A DNA stretch of 64,000 bases, from NCBI GenBank assembly GCA_910575155.1, contig CAJTDX010000008.1:24811-88810 (forward strand). Reading direction: 5' to 3'. Source of the DNA: Lachnospiraceae bacterium. Its GTDB lineage: Bacteria; Bacillota; Clostridia; Lachnospirales; Lachnospiraceae. The position numbers were made by a program, and so were the translations under genes. This document shows positions 5,596 through 13,555 of the stretch, piece after piece; positions within the stretch are counted from its first letter, which is position 1, and the number at the start of each line of letters is the position of its first letter. The notes beneath the pieces are model-generated. The model searched no databases. It was not told the DNA's origin and saw only the letters and a list, made by a program, of their open reading frames with translations.

Positions 5596-8241
5596 TCAGT
5601 GATTTTCAGGTATGTCCGTATTTGCGGAGAGTATATAGTACTTTCCCAGATATTCCATGCCCCCTTCTGCGGAGGATACCTCCTGGATAGAAAAGCTCTC
5701 TGACTGTGGAGAATTTTTTCTCAGATTTTCCAGGATATAGTCTCCAAATGCGGCCCAGGCGAGCTGCTTGCCGATGGAGGTATTGGAATAGCACACCTTG
5801 ATGACATAGTTTGCAAGCTCTTCTTCTGACAGTGTGTTCTCTGCAGCCAGAAGCTTTTTGCGGTAAGTTTCCGTGATCAGATTTATTTCTGAAAAATCAT
5901 TTTCGCTGCGTTCTTCGGCAAGCCTGGAATAAAGCTCTCTTAAAGCGGCGTTGTAATCATTCACGATATGGCGCACCTGGCGCAGAAGCCTGCGGTCCGC
6001 GAGCTCATACTTGTGATTCAGCAGAATATCACGGTTGTCTTCCGCCGTATTGTCCCAGAGGAGACGCTGCTTTTCCCAGGTGCAGATATAGTCGCACAGC
6101 TCATTCATAGGAGAAGGAGAAAAATAGACGGAAGCAGGCAGGCGTTGTGCCGGATCAGAAATATGCTTGTTTTTTTGCCGGATTTGTTCGTAGGCGTTCA
6201 GCTTTTTCGGGTAATTATAAAGCAGAAACCACGGCAGTTTTTTTAAATGCCACCGCAGGCTGCCGTTCAGATGCCAGCGTATGCCTGTTTTAATACTGTC
6301 AATTTCTTTTCCCTGAATCACGCGCAGAAGAGAGGACATATCCTCATAGCGCCGTGCCGTTTCATCGTCTTTGGGGAGTTTATTTTCAATACTGGTGGCG
6401 CAGTTGGTGATTTCGCCAATACGGGAATCACGGGTGGCAATTTCATAGGCGATGAGATGTTCCGGGGTGTAGGGTCTGCGTTCTGCGGTGGCTTTGTCGG
6501 CAATGTCAATGATAATAGGTTTGGCGATACGGGCGCCTGAAAGCGCGGGTTCGCAGCAGAGGAATACAGCGTCGCCGTCGCAGTCTGCGCCGCCTTGCTG
6601 GGGCAGGCTCAGATCGTACATGTTTATCATGGCGATGTCCTGATCCTTAAAATGGGAAAACCACCGCTGTAATGTGGGGGAGGAAATGAGCTGCACCTCA
6701 TTTACCTCGGAGGGATCCATGAGCGGAGAGCGAAAGGAGAGGGCTTCTCCCGCGGGCAGCGTGGGAGCGTAAAATTCTCCCGCGCCAAGACAGCCTTTGG
6801 GTTCTGTTCCGGCTGCAAATTCCAGATAACCAATCATGTCTCCCACGATGGTGTGATAAAAGCCGTCTGCATATATTTTTCCCAGTTTGGCGTCATTAAT
6901 CCGTTTTTTCAGCTTGCGGTACAGAGACTGTCGGATAGCGGGGTCTTTGAGCATCCGGCGGTTAATCTGTATGGCTTCTATGTATTTGCTGTATGTCTGC
7001 GTATTCTGGGGAATGCCCAGAAACATCAGGGAATAAAACTCCTCGCCTTTTATGATTTTTTCAAATAAACCGGTGGTATATTCTGCAAGCCTGCAGATTT
7101 TGCTGGTTGTTTCCGGAGCCAGAATATCATAGGGAGTCTTTTGTTCCATATGATTTTTGTAATCTTCATTCCATAAGTCCAGGCATTGCAGATACTGAAA
7201 GTTCATACGTGATTTTAAGGAGAAATCTTTTTTATGATGGCTGTATTTGCTGATTCCCAGTTTAAAATGATATTTTCTGAGAACAGACAGGTAGGTATTC
7301 CAGGCTTCTTTGCCGTATGATTCCAGGAACATGGAGTGGCCTTTAAACATGGTAACGTTCCAGATACAGTCAATATCCTCAATTTTGTGGAAATTCCCAT
7401 AGATGTCCCGGATCTGGCGGATGCCCATTTCTTTAAAAACGGTACGAAACGGAACATAGACAGAGAATCCCTTGAGGAATGGCAGACGCACCTGATTTCC
7501 GGCAGCGGTGTAATCCAGTCCCAGGGCCTGACTGATGTTTTGGGCAAATTCCAGTTCATGACAGCCGCAGCCGTCAAACGGGGACAGTGGAAGATCCTGC
7601 GCGCCTTCCGCAACTTCCCGTATGGAGACCGTCTTAAGTTCTCCGGTTTTTGCATCCGTGATTTCTTTCTGGCGGTTTACGATATAGCGGATGTACTGTT
7701 CTTTTAAAATTTTTTGATATTCTCCGATAATGATAATTTTTGGCATATAAGTTCTGATAATCGTACAGGAGCTGAACAGCAGGCAGCGCTGTGCTTCGTA
7801 TTTGGATATGACGCATTCCCGGACGGCAAGATCCATTTGACTGGCCTGGTACAGAGGCTGAAAGATATCTTCTGACACAAACGCAGTGATGCCGTCCTTG
7901 CTTTGGGAAGCCGATTTTCCAAAACGCAGATAGCGTCTGTGATTATAAAAAAATCCGTGGGCCAGAATATGTTTTAACGCCCCTGCAGTCTTGGGAGATT
8001 TTTTTGCAGTGACCAGTATCAGCTCCGGAATATGTGTTTGATAAGTTCCGCGCAGCCGCCGAATCTGGTCAAAAAGCAGCGAATCGCCCTGGGCAATCAG
8101 GTACTCTGTTTCCTGTTCCGGAGGCAGGCATACCTGGTAGTCTGAGTCCATAAGTAATTGCACGGGCAGTTTTACCAGAGTGAACTGGCAGTCGAAATTT
8201 TTATGATCAGAAGTCTGAATTAATGATATTTTATTGTTCAT
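5596..8241 (-). CDS. RNA polymerase of the RdRP/YonO superfamily (DxDGD type), phage-encoded, 881 aa
   Basis: An 881-residue protein with the signature of the two-double-psi-barrel polymerases related to eukaryotic RNA-dependent RNA polymerases and to SPbeta YonO. The catalytic loop GGADCDGDAVFL, with the metal-binding DCDGD, is at residues 553-557 (6571-6585). About 50 residues before it is RSPLMDPSEV (504-513), matching the RNPxxHPGDI-type element, and after it EIDSIKTG (646-653) matches the AVDxxKTG element. VRLPFLKG (251-258) may hold the first-barrel lysine. YonO is known to be a single-subunit DNA-dependent RNA polymerase, so DNA-directed transcription is the best guess. AAAGGAGATACC precedes the ATG. 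It is driven by a sigma-A-type promoter at 8349-8377 flanked by operator-like repeats and is co-transcribed with a zinc-ribbon protein. No frameshift or missing catalytic Asp is seen. Confidence 0.88.
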   Translation of the reverse strand: MNNKISLIQTSDHKNFDCQFTLVKLPVQLLMDSDYQVCLPPEQETEYLIAQGDSLLFDQIRRLRGTYQTHIPELILVTAKKSPKTAGALKHILAHGFFYNHRRYLRFGKSASQSKDGITAFVSEDIFQPLYQASQMDLAVRECVISKYEAQRCLLFSSCTIIRTYMPKIIIIGEYQKILKEQYIRYIVNRQKEITDAKTGELKTVSIREVAEGAQDLPLSPFDGCGCHELEFAQNISQALGLDYTAAGNQVRLPFLKGFSVYVPFRTVFKEMGIRQIRDIYGNFHKIEDIDCIWNVTMFKGHSMFLESYGKEAWNTYLSVLRKYHFKLGISKYSHHKKDFSLKSRMNFQYLQCLDLWNEDYKNHMEQKTPYDILAPETTSKICRLAEYTTGLFEKIIKGEEFYSLMFLGIPQNTQTYSKYIEAIQINRRMLKDPAIRQSLYRKLKKRINDAKLGKIYADGFYHTIVGDMIGYLEFAAGTEPKGCLGAGEFYAPTLPAGEALSFRSPLMDPSEVNEVQLISSPTLQRWFSHFKDQDIAMINMYDLSLPQQGGADCDGDAVFLCCEPALSGARIAKPIIIDIADKATAERRPYTPEHLIAYEIATRDSRIGEITNCATSIENKLPKDDETARRYEDMSSLLRVIQGKEIDSIKTGIRWHLNGSLRWHLKKLPWFLLYNYPKKLNAYEQIRQKNKHISDPAQRLPASVYFSPSPMNELCDYICTWEKQRLLWDNTAEDNRDILLNHKYELADRRLLRQVRHIVNDYNAALRELYSRLAEERSENDFSEINLITETYRKKLLAAENTLSEEELANYVIKVCYSNTSIGKQLAWAAFGDYILENLRKNSPQSESFSIQEVSSAEGGMEYLGKYYILSANTDIPENH

Positions 8242-8324
8242 AAACAGGTATCTCCTTTATTTGAATGTTTGAAGTTGGCAGAACGTAAACAGTTCTTTTT
8301 GGAGGAGATATTCTGCTTTTTTGA

Positions 8325-8341
8325 TTTGAAATGCATCACTT
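8325..8341 (+). promoter_or_regulatory. Operator-like repeat O1 (TTTGAAATGCATCACTT)
   Basis: First of three related sites in the divergent gap. TTTGAAATGCATCACTT is the inverse of the site at 8445-8460 (15 of 16 bases over TTTRAATGCATCACT). It covers the expected transcription start of the polymerase promoter, a position suited to repression. Confidence 0.6.
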
Positions 8342-8348
8342 AAAAACA

Positions 8349-8377
8349 AGATTACCATGGCTGGAACTGTTTGTCAA
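8349..8377 (-). promoter_or_regulatory. Sigma-A-type promoter of the phage RNA polymerase gene
   Basis: On the minus strand TTGACA (8377-8372), 17 bases, then TAATCT (8354-8349). The -35 box is perfect and the -10 keeps four of six consensus bases. The inferred start falls near 8342, inside repeat O1, about 100 bases upstream of the polymerase ATG. Confidence 0.7.
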
Positions 8378-8381
8378 TAGC

Positions 8382-8396
8382 TTTAAATGCACTAGT
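8382..8396 (+). promoter_or_regulatory. Operator-like repeat O2 (partial copy)
   Basis: TTTAAATGCACTAGT shares the TTTAAATGCA half with the other two sites but diverges afterwards. It lies between the two divergent -35 boxes (8372-8377 and 8406-8411), where a bound protein could affect both promoters. Confidence 0.45.
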
Positions 8397-8405
8397 ATAT
8401 AAACA

Positions 8406-8434
8406 TTGACTTTCTGTCATACCTGTGCTAGAGT
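8406..8434 (+). promoter_or_regulatory. Promoter of the recombinase-fold gene
   Basis: TTGACT (8406-8411), 17 bases, TAGAGT (8429-8434). The inferred start near 8441 leads directly into repeat O3 and the recombinase-like gene. Confidence 0.6.
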
Positions 8435-8444
8435 GATTGGTAAA

Positions 8445-8460
8445 GAGTGATGCATTTAAA
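8445..8460 (-). promoter_or_regulatory. Operator-like repeat O3 (inverted copy of O1)
   Basis: On the minus strand TTTAAATGCATCACTC, the inverse of O1, about 118 bases away. It sits just after the inferred start of the recombinase-fold gene, as an autoregulatory operator would. Confidence 0.6.
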
Positions 8461-8484
8461 ACGACGGGCAGAAAGAGGTAATTC

Positions 8485-9441
8485 ATGGAAGCATTAATGC
8501 GGCTGGAGGAGTTTCAGACAGTATCTCCGGACTGTCAGAAAATCGGGAATTATATTCGCAGGCAGGAGCCTTTTCGTTATGAAGAGGAATACGGCAGGGA
8601 TTTTGTTCATTATACAGACGAAAACCTTATGGATTTGTTCATCCGCAAATTCGGGCATTATAAGCCTTCGGTGATGTCTGTGGTATTTGGAAAGTACAGA
8701 AGATTTTACGATTGGTGTGTGGAACGAGCATATCTTTCGTCGAATCCGTTTGATCATTCTAAATATCTCAGCTATGAATATTTGGTGCGTATGGCTGCGG
8801 CCAACGGGAATGTGCCTTATTATTCCAGAGAGTATGTGGCCGGACTCTGCCGGGAGCAGACAGGAGACGAGGCTTATTATAAAGCGATGGCGTTGTCTTT
8901 GTTTGAAGGAGTACGGTCGTATTCACAGCTTGCCAGACTGAAATGGGAAGATGTGGATACAAAACGGCGGACGCTTGCAGTCGGGGATCAGAACATAAAG
9001 ATTTCAGGCGAACTGCTGGAAGCATATGAGGAATTGAAAAATTGTGAATATTTTCAGACAGGAGAGAGAAAACAGGCGTTGGACCAGGGAAGCGGCGCGC
9101 TGATTCCGCCTCTGATACGCCATGGACAGAGGAATTCTTCCAGCAGGGAAAATTACCGTTATTTATCCAACGCCATTTCCAGAAAAATGACGGCGCTGGG
9201 ACTGACGGCGTCAGGTCTGTATGAATCAGGCATTATGCACCGGGTTGTGCAGCAGTTTGGAAAAGATGAGATTCTCGAATATCTTGTTCCGGAGCGTCCG
9301 ATGGAAAAAAGCGCCATGAGCCGTAAAAACCGGGAGCTGGAGGCGTTTTTTCACGAACGTGCCATTCCTCTGTCAGGAAGGGATTTTTCCTTTGATTTCA
9401 AGGGCTACGGTCTGATTTTGAAGTTTGGAAGAATTTCTTGA
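8485..9441 (+). CDS. Tyrosine-recombinase-fold protein lacking the catalytic box; candidate regulator of the phage element
   Basis: A 318-residue protein with the layout of a phage integrase: an N-terminal core-binding-like helical domain (about 45-110) and a catalytic-domain-like part with Arg144 in LFEGVRSYSQLARLKWEDVD. The box that should read HxLRH is TASGLYESG (241-249), so the His and Arg are gone, and no tyrosine in an active-site context follows. It is therefore unlikely to cut DNA. It diverges from the polymerase gene across a gap with two promoters and three operator-like repeats. In SPbeta the master repressor MrpR (YopR) is a recombinase-fold protein without recombinase activity, located near yonO; an analogous repressor role is inferred here. 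GAAAGAGGTAATTC precedes the ATG. The main alternative is a decayed integrase. Confidence 0.75.
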   Translation: MEALMRLEEFQTVSPDCQKIGNYIRRQEPFRYEEEYGRDFVHYTDENLMDLFIRKFGHYKPSVMSVVFGKYRRFYDWCVERAYLSSNPFDHSKYLSYEYLVRMAAANGNVPYYSREYVAGLCREQTGDEAYYKAMALSLFEGVRSYSQLARLKWEDVDTKRRTLAVGDQNIKISGELLEAYEELKNCEYFQTGERKQALDQGSGALIPPLIRHGQRNSSSRENYRYLSNAISRKMTALGLTASGLYESGIMHRVVQQFGKDEILEYLVPERPMEKSAMSRKNRELEAFFHERAIPLSGRDFSFDFKGYGLILKFGRIS

Positions 9442-9449
9442 AAAAGAGA

Positions 9450-9478
9450 TTGACAAACAAATGTTCACAATATATAAT
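9450..9478 (+). promoter_or_regulatory. Consensus sigma-A promoter
   Basis: Perfect TTGACA (9450-9455), 17 bases, perfect TATAAT (9473-9478). It starts 8 bases after the recombinase-fold stop codon and drives the 113-aa gene. Such a strong promoter followed by an SOS box suggests tight repression until DNA damage. Confidence 0.88.
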
Positions 9479-9490
9479 GTCACTATAGCA

Positions 9491-9502
9491 GAACGAATGT
9501 TC
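9491..9502 (+). promoter_or_regulatory. LexA-type SOS box
   Basis: GAACGAATGTTC fits the Gram-positive LexA operator GAAC-N4-GTTC exactly. It lies 12 bases after the -10 box and just upstream of the ribosome binding site. A lone half-site ATGTTC is also present inside the promoter spacer (9461-9466). Confidence 0.75.
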
Positions 9503-9521
9503 CTTTAAGGAGGAGAGTATT

Positions 9522-9863
9522 GTGGAGTTTGAAGCAATTATTTTAGAACATATGGGGAAGGATATCTATATTGGTATCGAGGCGCCGAAGGAACACAGAC
9601 GGCAGGAGACAGTCGTTCAGAATTATCAGGTATTGTCTCCGGAGGGGCAGGAGTATAAGGGAGGAGGAACAGGTCTGATCTGTTCTGAGGATCATAAGGA
9701 AGATGCGGTCAGGCTGGAATTGAAGGCTGGAATAGAGCATAAGGAGTGTCTTTTTGACATGATTGACATTGAGGCCAGGTATAAGAAGTATTTTTATCAT
9801 ATCTATATTATGAACTGTATCAATGTGAACAGCAGCCGCTTGTTTGTACAGAAACAGAAGTAA
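9522..9863 (+). CDS. SOS-box-controlled protein of unknown function, 113 aa
   Basis: A 113-residue soluble protein with a GTG start after AAGGAGGAGAGTATT. Residues about 17-25 read IGIEAPKEH, which matches the well-known IGIEAPKE segment of CsrA followed here by HRRQE in place of VxVHREE; the rest has no similarity that I recognise and is longer than CsrA (about 60-75 aa). The C-terminal third is rich in Tyr and ends in a basic tail. It has its own consensus promoter with a LexA-type operator, so induction by DNA damage is likely. Whether it belongs to the phage element on its left or to the chromosome is unclear. Confidence 0.65.
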   Translation: MEFEAIILEHMGKDIYIGIEAPKEHRRQETVVQNYQVLSPEGQEYKGGGTGLICSEDHKEDAVRLELKAGIEHKECLFDMIDIEARYKKYFYHIYIMNCINVNSSRLFVQKQK

Positions 9864-9871
9864 ACAAGTGA

Positions 9872-9900
9872 TTTACAGATTTTATGGGATATGCTATGAT
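9872..9900 (+). promoter_or_regulatory. Promoter upstream of the small membrane protein and DUF512-der operon
   Basis: TTTACA (9872-9877), 17 bases, TATGAT (9895-9900). It is the only good promoter between the SOS gene and the DUF512/der/plsY/gpsA cluster. Confidence 0.6.
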
Positions 9901-9993
9901 AGTTACGGGAAAATAATTGGATTATGACGGCGCGGTATAATCTGAGGAAGGGCGCCGGCTGAATTAATAAATTGAGGAAGTGAGAGGAACGTT

Positions 9994-10104
9994 ATGTTAG
10001 TTTTTATTATTGGCGGTGTGGTTCTGGTTGCGGTAATCATTGCTGTGGTGGCTTCTGTGGCCGGGGCGGTAGCCGGAGTAACGGATGAAGAGAATGAAGA
10101 TTAG
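9994..10104 (+). CDS. Small single-pass membrane protein, 36 aa
   Basis: A 36-codon frame starting at ATG 9994 after GAGAGGAACGTT. Nearly the whole protein is one hydrophobic segment (VFIIGGVVLVAVIIAVV) with Gly/Ala-rich continuation and an acidic tail (DEENED). It lies between a promoter and the DUF512 gene. Tiny membrane proteins like this are often missed; no function can be assigned. Confidence 0.5.
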   Translation: MLVFIIGGVVLVAVIIAVVASVAGAVAGVTDEENED

Positions 10105-10174
10105 GCCGTAATGCCTGAATGTGTGCAGCAGGAGCTGAATTTCTCCCGGAACACACAGAAATGGAGCGTTTGTT

Positions 10175-11533
10175 TTGAAAGAACATGTGATAGACAGGGT
10201 TCTGCCGGGCAGCATTGCAGAAGAACTGGAAGTAGAGTCCGGGGATGTGCTGCTGTCGGTGAATGGACATGAGATCGGGGATGTTTTTGATTATCATTAT
10301 TATACCAATGAAGAATATCTGACGGTTGTAATCCGCAAACAGAACGGAGAAGAGTGGGAACTGGATATTGAGAAAGAGTATGAGGATGATCTTGGCATAG
10401 AATTTGAAAATGGTCTGATGGATGATTATAAGTCCTGTCATAACAAGTGTATTTTCTGTTTTATAGACCAGATGCCGCAGGGAATGCGCGAGACCTTATA
10501 TTTTAAAGACGATGATTCCAGACTGTCTTTTTTACAGGGGAATTATGTAACGCTTACTAATATGAAGGAACACGATTTGCAGCGGATCATTGCTTATAAG
10601 CTTGGGCCTATTAATATCTCCGTACAGACGACGAATCCGCAATTGCGGTGCCGGATGCTGAACAATCGTTTTGCCGGAGAAGCGCTGCGTAAGCTGGACC
10701 AGCTTTATGAAGCCGGGATTCCCATGAATGGGCAGATTGTGCTCTGCAAAGGCGTTAACGACGGGAAGGAGCTGGAACGAAGCATTACGGATCTGATGCG
10801 GTATATGCCGGTGATGGAAAGCGTGTCTGTGGTGCCGGTGGGCTTAAGCCGGTTCCGGGAAGGCTTATTTCCATTAGATCCGTTTACCAGGGAGGAAGCC
10901 GGAGAAGTTCTGGACACCATACATCATTTTCAGAAGCGCTGCGTGGAAACATGCGGACTGCATTTTGTTCATGCCAGTGACGAGTGGTATCTGCTGGCGG
11001 GACAGGAACTGCCTGAAGAAGAGAATTATGACGGTTATATTCAGCTGGAAAATGGCGTTGGTATGCTGAGGCTTTTGAAAACGGAATTTGCACAGAGTCT
11101 GCAGGAAGCGGCGGACGCCTGGAATGTAAACAGTCCGTGTGCTTATCATATGGAAGAATTGTCTTTTCCATATCATGTCACCATTGCCACAGGCTGTCTG
11201 GCGGCTCCCGTGATCAAAGAACTTACACAGGAATTTATGAAAAGTTTTCCGAATGTACAGGTAGAGGTTATCCCCATTGTCAATCATTTTTTCGGAGAAC
11301 AGATTACGGTTTCAGGTCTTTTAACAGGGCGGGATCTGATGGAACAATTGAAGGACAGAAAGCTGGGCGGGAGACTGCTGCTGCCCTGTAATCTTCTGCG
11401 CAGCGGCGAGGAAGTGTTTCTGGACGATATGACTCTTGCGGAGCTGGAAGATGCGTTACAGGTGAAGATTGATATTGTAAAATCAGGCGGACAGGATCTG
11501 GTATCCTGTCTTTTAAAAGATTTAAACGAATGA
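10175..11533 (+). CDS. DUF512 / radical-SAM-like protein with N-terminal PDZ domain, 452 aa
   Basis: The N-terminus (about 1-70) is PDZ-like (VLPGSIAEELEVESGDVLLSVNGHEI). It is followed by a cysteine cluster CHNKCIFCF (about 88-96), the CxxxCxxC-type motif expected of a radical SAM iron-sulphur cluster, and then the DUF512 domain. The family is usually described as a putative Fe-S oxidoreductase; the substrate is not known. The start is TTG at 10175, with GGAG about 9 bases upstream; the PDZ begins at once, so no earlier start is needed. It lies 22 bases upstream of der, an arrangement common in Clostridia. Confidence 0.82.
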   Translation: MKEHVIDRVLPGSIAEELEVESGDVLLSVNGHEIGDVFDYHYYTNEEYLTVVIRKQNGEEWELDIEKEYEDDLGIEFENGLMDDYKSCHNKCIFCFIDQMPQGMRETLYFKDDDSRLSFLQGNYVTLTNMKEHDLQRIIAYKLGPINISVQTTNPQLRCRMLNNRFAGEALRKLDQLYEAGIPMNGQIVLCKGVNDGKELERSITDLMRYMPVMESVSVVPVGLSRFREGLFPLDPFTREEAGEVLDTIHHFQKRCVETCGLHFVHASDEWYLLAGQELPEEENYDGYIQLENGVGMLRLLKTEFAQSLQEAADAWNVNSPCAYHMEELSFPYHVTIATGCLAAPVIKELTQEFMKSFPNVQVEVIPIVNHFFGEQITVSGLLTGRDLMEQLKDRKLGGRLLLPCNLLRSGEEVFLDDMTLAELEDALQVKIDIVKSGGQDLVSCLLKDLNE

Positions 11534-11555
11534 AAGAGCAGAATAGGAGATTAGA

Positions 11556-12878
11556 ATGAGTAAACCGGTAGTTGCAATTGTAGGGCGTCCCAATGTAGGA
11601 AAGTCTACGTTATTTAACGCCCTGGCAGGAGAGCGTATCTCTATTGTACAGGATACGCCTGGGGTGACAAGAGACAGGATTTATACGGATGTGGAATGGC
11701 TTGATATGACGTTTACCCTGATTGATACTGGCGGAATTGAACCAGAGAGCAATGATATTATTTTATCCCAGATGCGGGAACAGGCGCAGATTGCTGTTGA
11801 TACGGCGGATGTGATTATATTTATCACGGATGTGAGGCAGGGGCTGGTGGACGCGGATTCTAAGGTTGCGGACATGCTGCGGCGCTCCAGGAAGCCGGTA
11901 GTGCTGGTGGTGAATAAAGTCGACAGCTTCGATAAATTTATGCCGGATGTGTATGAGTTTTATAATCTGGGGATTGGCGATCCGGTTCCGGTTTCGGCGG
12001 CTTCTAAGCTGGGAATCGGAGATCTGTTGGATGAAGTGGCAAAACATTTTCCGGAGGATATGGACAGGGAAGACGAGGACGACAGGCCGAGAGTGGCGAT
12101 TGTGGGAAAACCCAACGTGGGGAAATCTTCTCTGATTAACCGCCTTGTGGGAGAGGAGCGCGTCATTGTATCGGATATTGCCGGAACCACCAGAGACGCT
12201 GTAGATACAGATATAATCTGGAATGGCCGGGAGTATATTTTTATTGACACAGCGGGCCTTCGCCGTAAGAGCAAGATCAAAGAGGAACTGGAACGGTTCA
12301 GTATTATCCGTGCAGTGACCGCGGTGGAGCGCGCAGATGTGGTGATCATACTGATAGACGCCGAAGAAGGCGTTACGGAGCAGGATGCCAAGATTGCGGG
12401 GATTGCCCATGACAGAGGAAAAGGGATCATCATCGCAGTCAATAAATGGGATGCGATTGAGAAGAATGACAAGACGGTTTATAAGTATACGGAGCGGATT
12501 CGCGAGATTTTAAGTTTTATGCCCTATGCAGAGATTATGTTTATTTCCGCAAAGACCGGACAGCGCACGCAGAAATTATTTGATATGATTGATATCGTAT
12601 TAGAGAATAATGCCATGCGTGTGGCAACGGGCGTGCTGAATGAGATTATGACAGAGGCTGTGGCGATGCAGCAGCCGCCTTCTGATAAGGGGAAACGGTT
12701 AAAACTGTATTATATTACCCAGGTGGCAGTGAAACCGCCGACCTTTGTGATTTTTGTGAATGATAAGGAACTGATGCATTTTTCTTATACCAGGTATCTG
12801 GAAAATCGCATTCGTGATGCATTTGGTTTTCAGGGAACATCGTTAAAGTTTATTGTACGGGAAAGGAAGGAAAAATAA
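11556..12878 (+). CDS. der: GTPase Der (EngA), ribosome biogenesis
   Basis: A 440-residue protein with two tandem GTPase domains, each with its own P-loop: GRPNVGKST near residue 10 and GKPNVGKSS near 185. Both G3 motifs (DTGG and DTAG) and NKxD motifs (NKVD, NKWD) are present, and a C-terminal KH-like domain follows. Der acts in 50S ribosomal subunit assembly. Length matches the family. It has AGGAGATTAGA before the ATG and is followed after two bases by plsY, so translation is probably coupled. Confidence 0.97.
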   Translation: MSKPVVAIVGRPNVGKSTLFNALAGERISIVQDTPGVTRDRIYTDVEWLDMTFTLIDTGGIEPESNDIILSQMREQAQIAVDTADVIIFITDVRQGLVDADSKVADMLRRSRKPVVLVVNKVDSFDKFMPDVYEFYNLGIGDPVPVSAASKLGIGDLLDEVAKHFPEDMDREDEDDRPRVAIVGKPNVGKSSLINRLVGEERVIVSDIAGTTRDAVDTDIIWNGREYIFIDTAGLRRKSKIKEELERFSIIRAVTAVERADVVIILIDAEEGVTEQDAKIAGIAHDRGKGIIIAVNKWDAIEKNDKTVYKYTERIREILSFMPYAEIMFISAKTGQRTQKLFDMIDIVLENNAMRVATGVLNEIMTEAVAMQQPPSDKGKRLKLYYITQVAVKPPTFVIFVNDKELMHFSYTRYLENRIRDAFGFQGTSLKFIVRERKEK

Positions 12879-12880
12879 CA

Positions 12881-13555
12881 ATGATCGTAGCAAGGGTAAT
12901 ATGTATTGCGATAGGTTATGTGCTGGGAATGTTCCAGACAGGATATATTTATGGAAAACTTCATAATATAGATATCCGGCAGCACGGAAGCGGAAATGCG
13001 GGAGCTACCAACACACTGCGCACTCTGGGCTGGAAAGCGGGGCTTATTACCTTCGCCGGAGATTTGGGAAAGGCAATGCTTGCAATGCTGCTTGCCTGGT
13101 TACTGTTCCGGGACAAATATTCTGACGGAGTAAAGCTTTTGGAAATGTATGCCGGGTTTGGAGCTGTTTTGGGGCATAATTTTCCGTTTTATATGAAATT
13201 CAAAGGGGGAAAGGGGATTGCATGTACGGCAGGATTTATTCTGGCATTTTATCCGCCAATGGCTCCCCTGTGCCTGCTTTTGTTTATTGTGATCGTAGCT
13301 GTTACAAGATACGTGTCCCTGGGTTCGATTCTGGTAATGCTTTGTTTTTTGGCTCAGCTTATTATTTTTGGCCAGCTGGGACATTTGGGAGTAAATCCCA
13401 GACTGCTGATGGAAACTTATCTTGTAGGAGCGTTGTTTTCTGTTATGGGTATCTGGCGTCACAGAGAGAACATAAAACGTCTGATTGCCGGTGAGGAGAA
13501 TAAATTTTCCATGGACAAATCATCAAAAACGGATAAGAAAGATGGAGGGAATTGA
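12881..13555 (+). CDS. plsY: Acyl-phosphate:glycerol-3-phosphate acyltransferase PlsY
   Basis: A 224-residue integral membrane enzyme that makes lysophosphatidic acid from acyl phosphate and glycerol 3-phosphate, the first step of phospholipid synthesis. Visible are the conserved motifs GSGNAGATNTLR (about 37-48), GHNFPFYMKFKGGKGIA (about 98-114) and several hydrophobic segments. The C-terminal 30 residues are a charged extension (KSSKTDKKDGGN) longer than in many homologues. Its stop codon overlaps the start of gpsA by one base, which supplies the glycerol 3-phosphate substrate. Confidence 0.96.
   Translation: MIVARVICIAIGYVLGMFQTGYIYGKLHNIDIRQHGSGNAGATNTLRTLGWKAGLITFAGDLGKAMLAMLLAWLLFRDKYSDGVKLLEMYAGFGAVLGHNFPFYMKFKGGKGIACTAGFILAFYPPMAPLCLLLFIVIVAVTRYVSLGSILVMLCFLAQLIIFGQLGHLGVNPRLLMETYLVGALFSVMGIWRHRENIKRLIAGEENKFSMDKSSKTDKKDGGN

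Noticed and set aside
5596-8241. Reverse transcriptase or retron-type polymerase
   Set aside because: There is no YxDD motif or palm arrangement; the DxDGD loop and flanking elements fit the double-psi-barrel RdRP/YonO group.
8485-9441. Active phage integrase
   Set aside because: The HxLRH box and the active-site tyrosine are missing, so recombinase activity is unlikely.
1-9441. Attachment sites bounding the phage element
   Set aside because: The left end is outside the window, so flanking direct repeats cannot be tested; no tRNA gene target is seen on the right.
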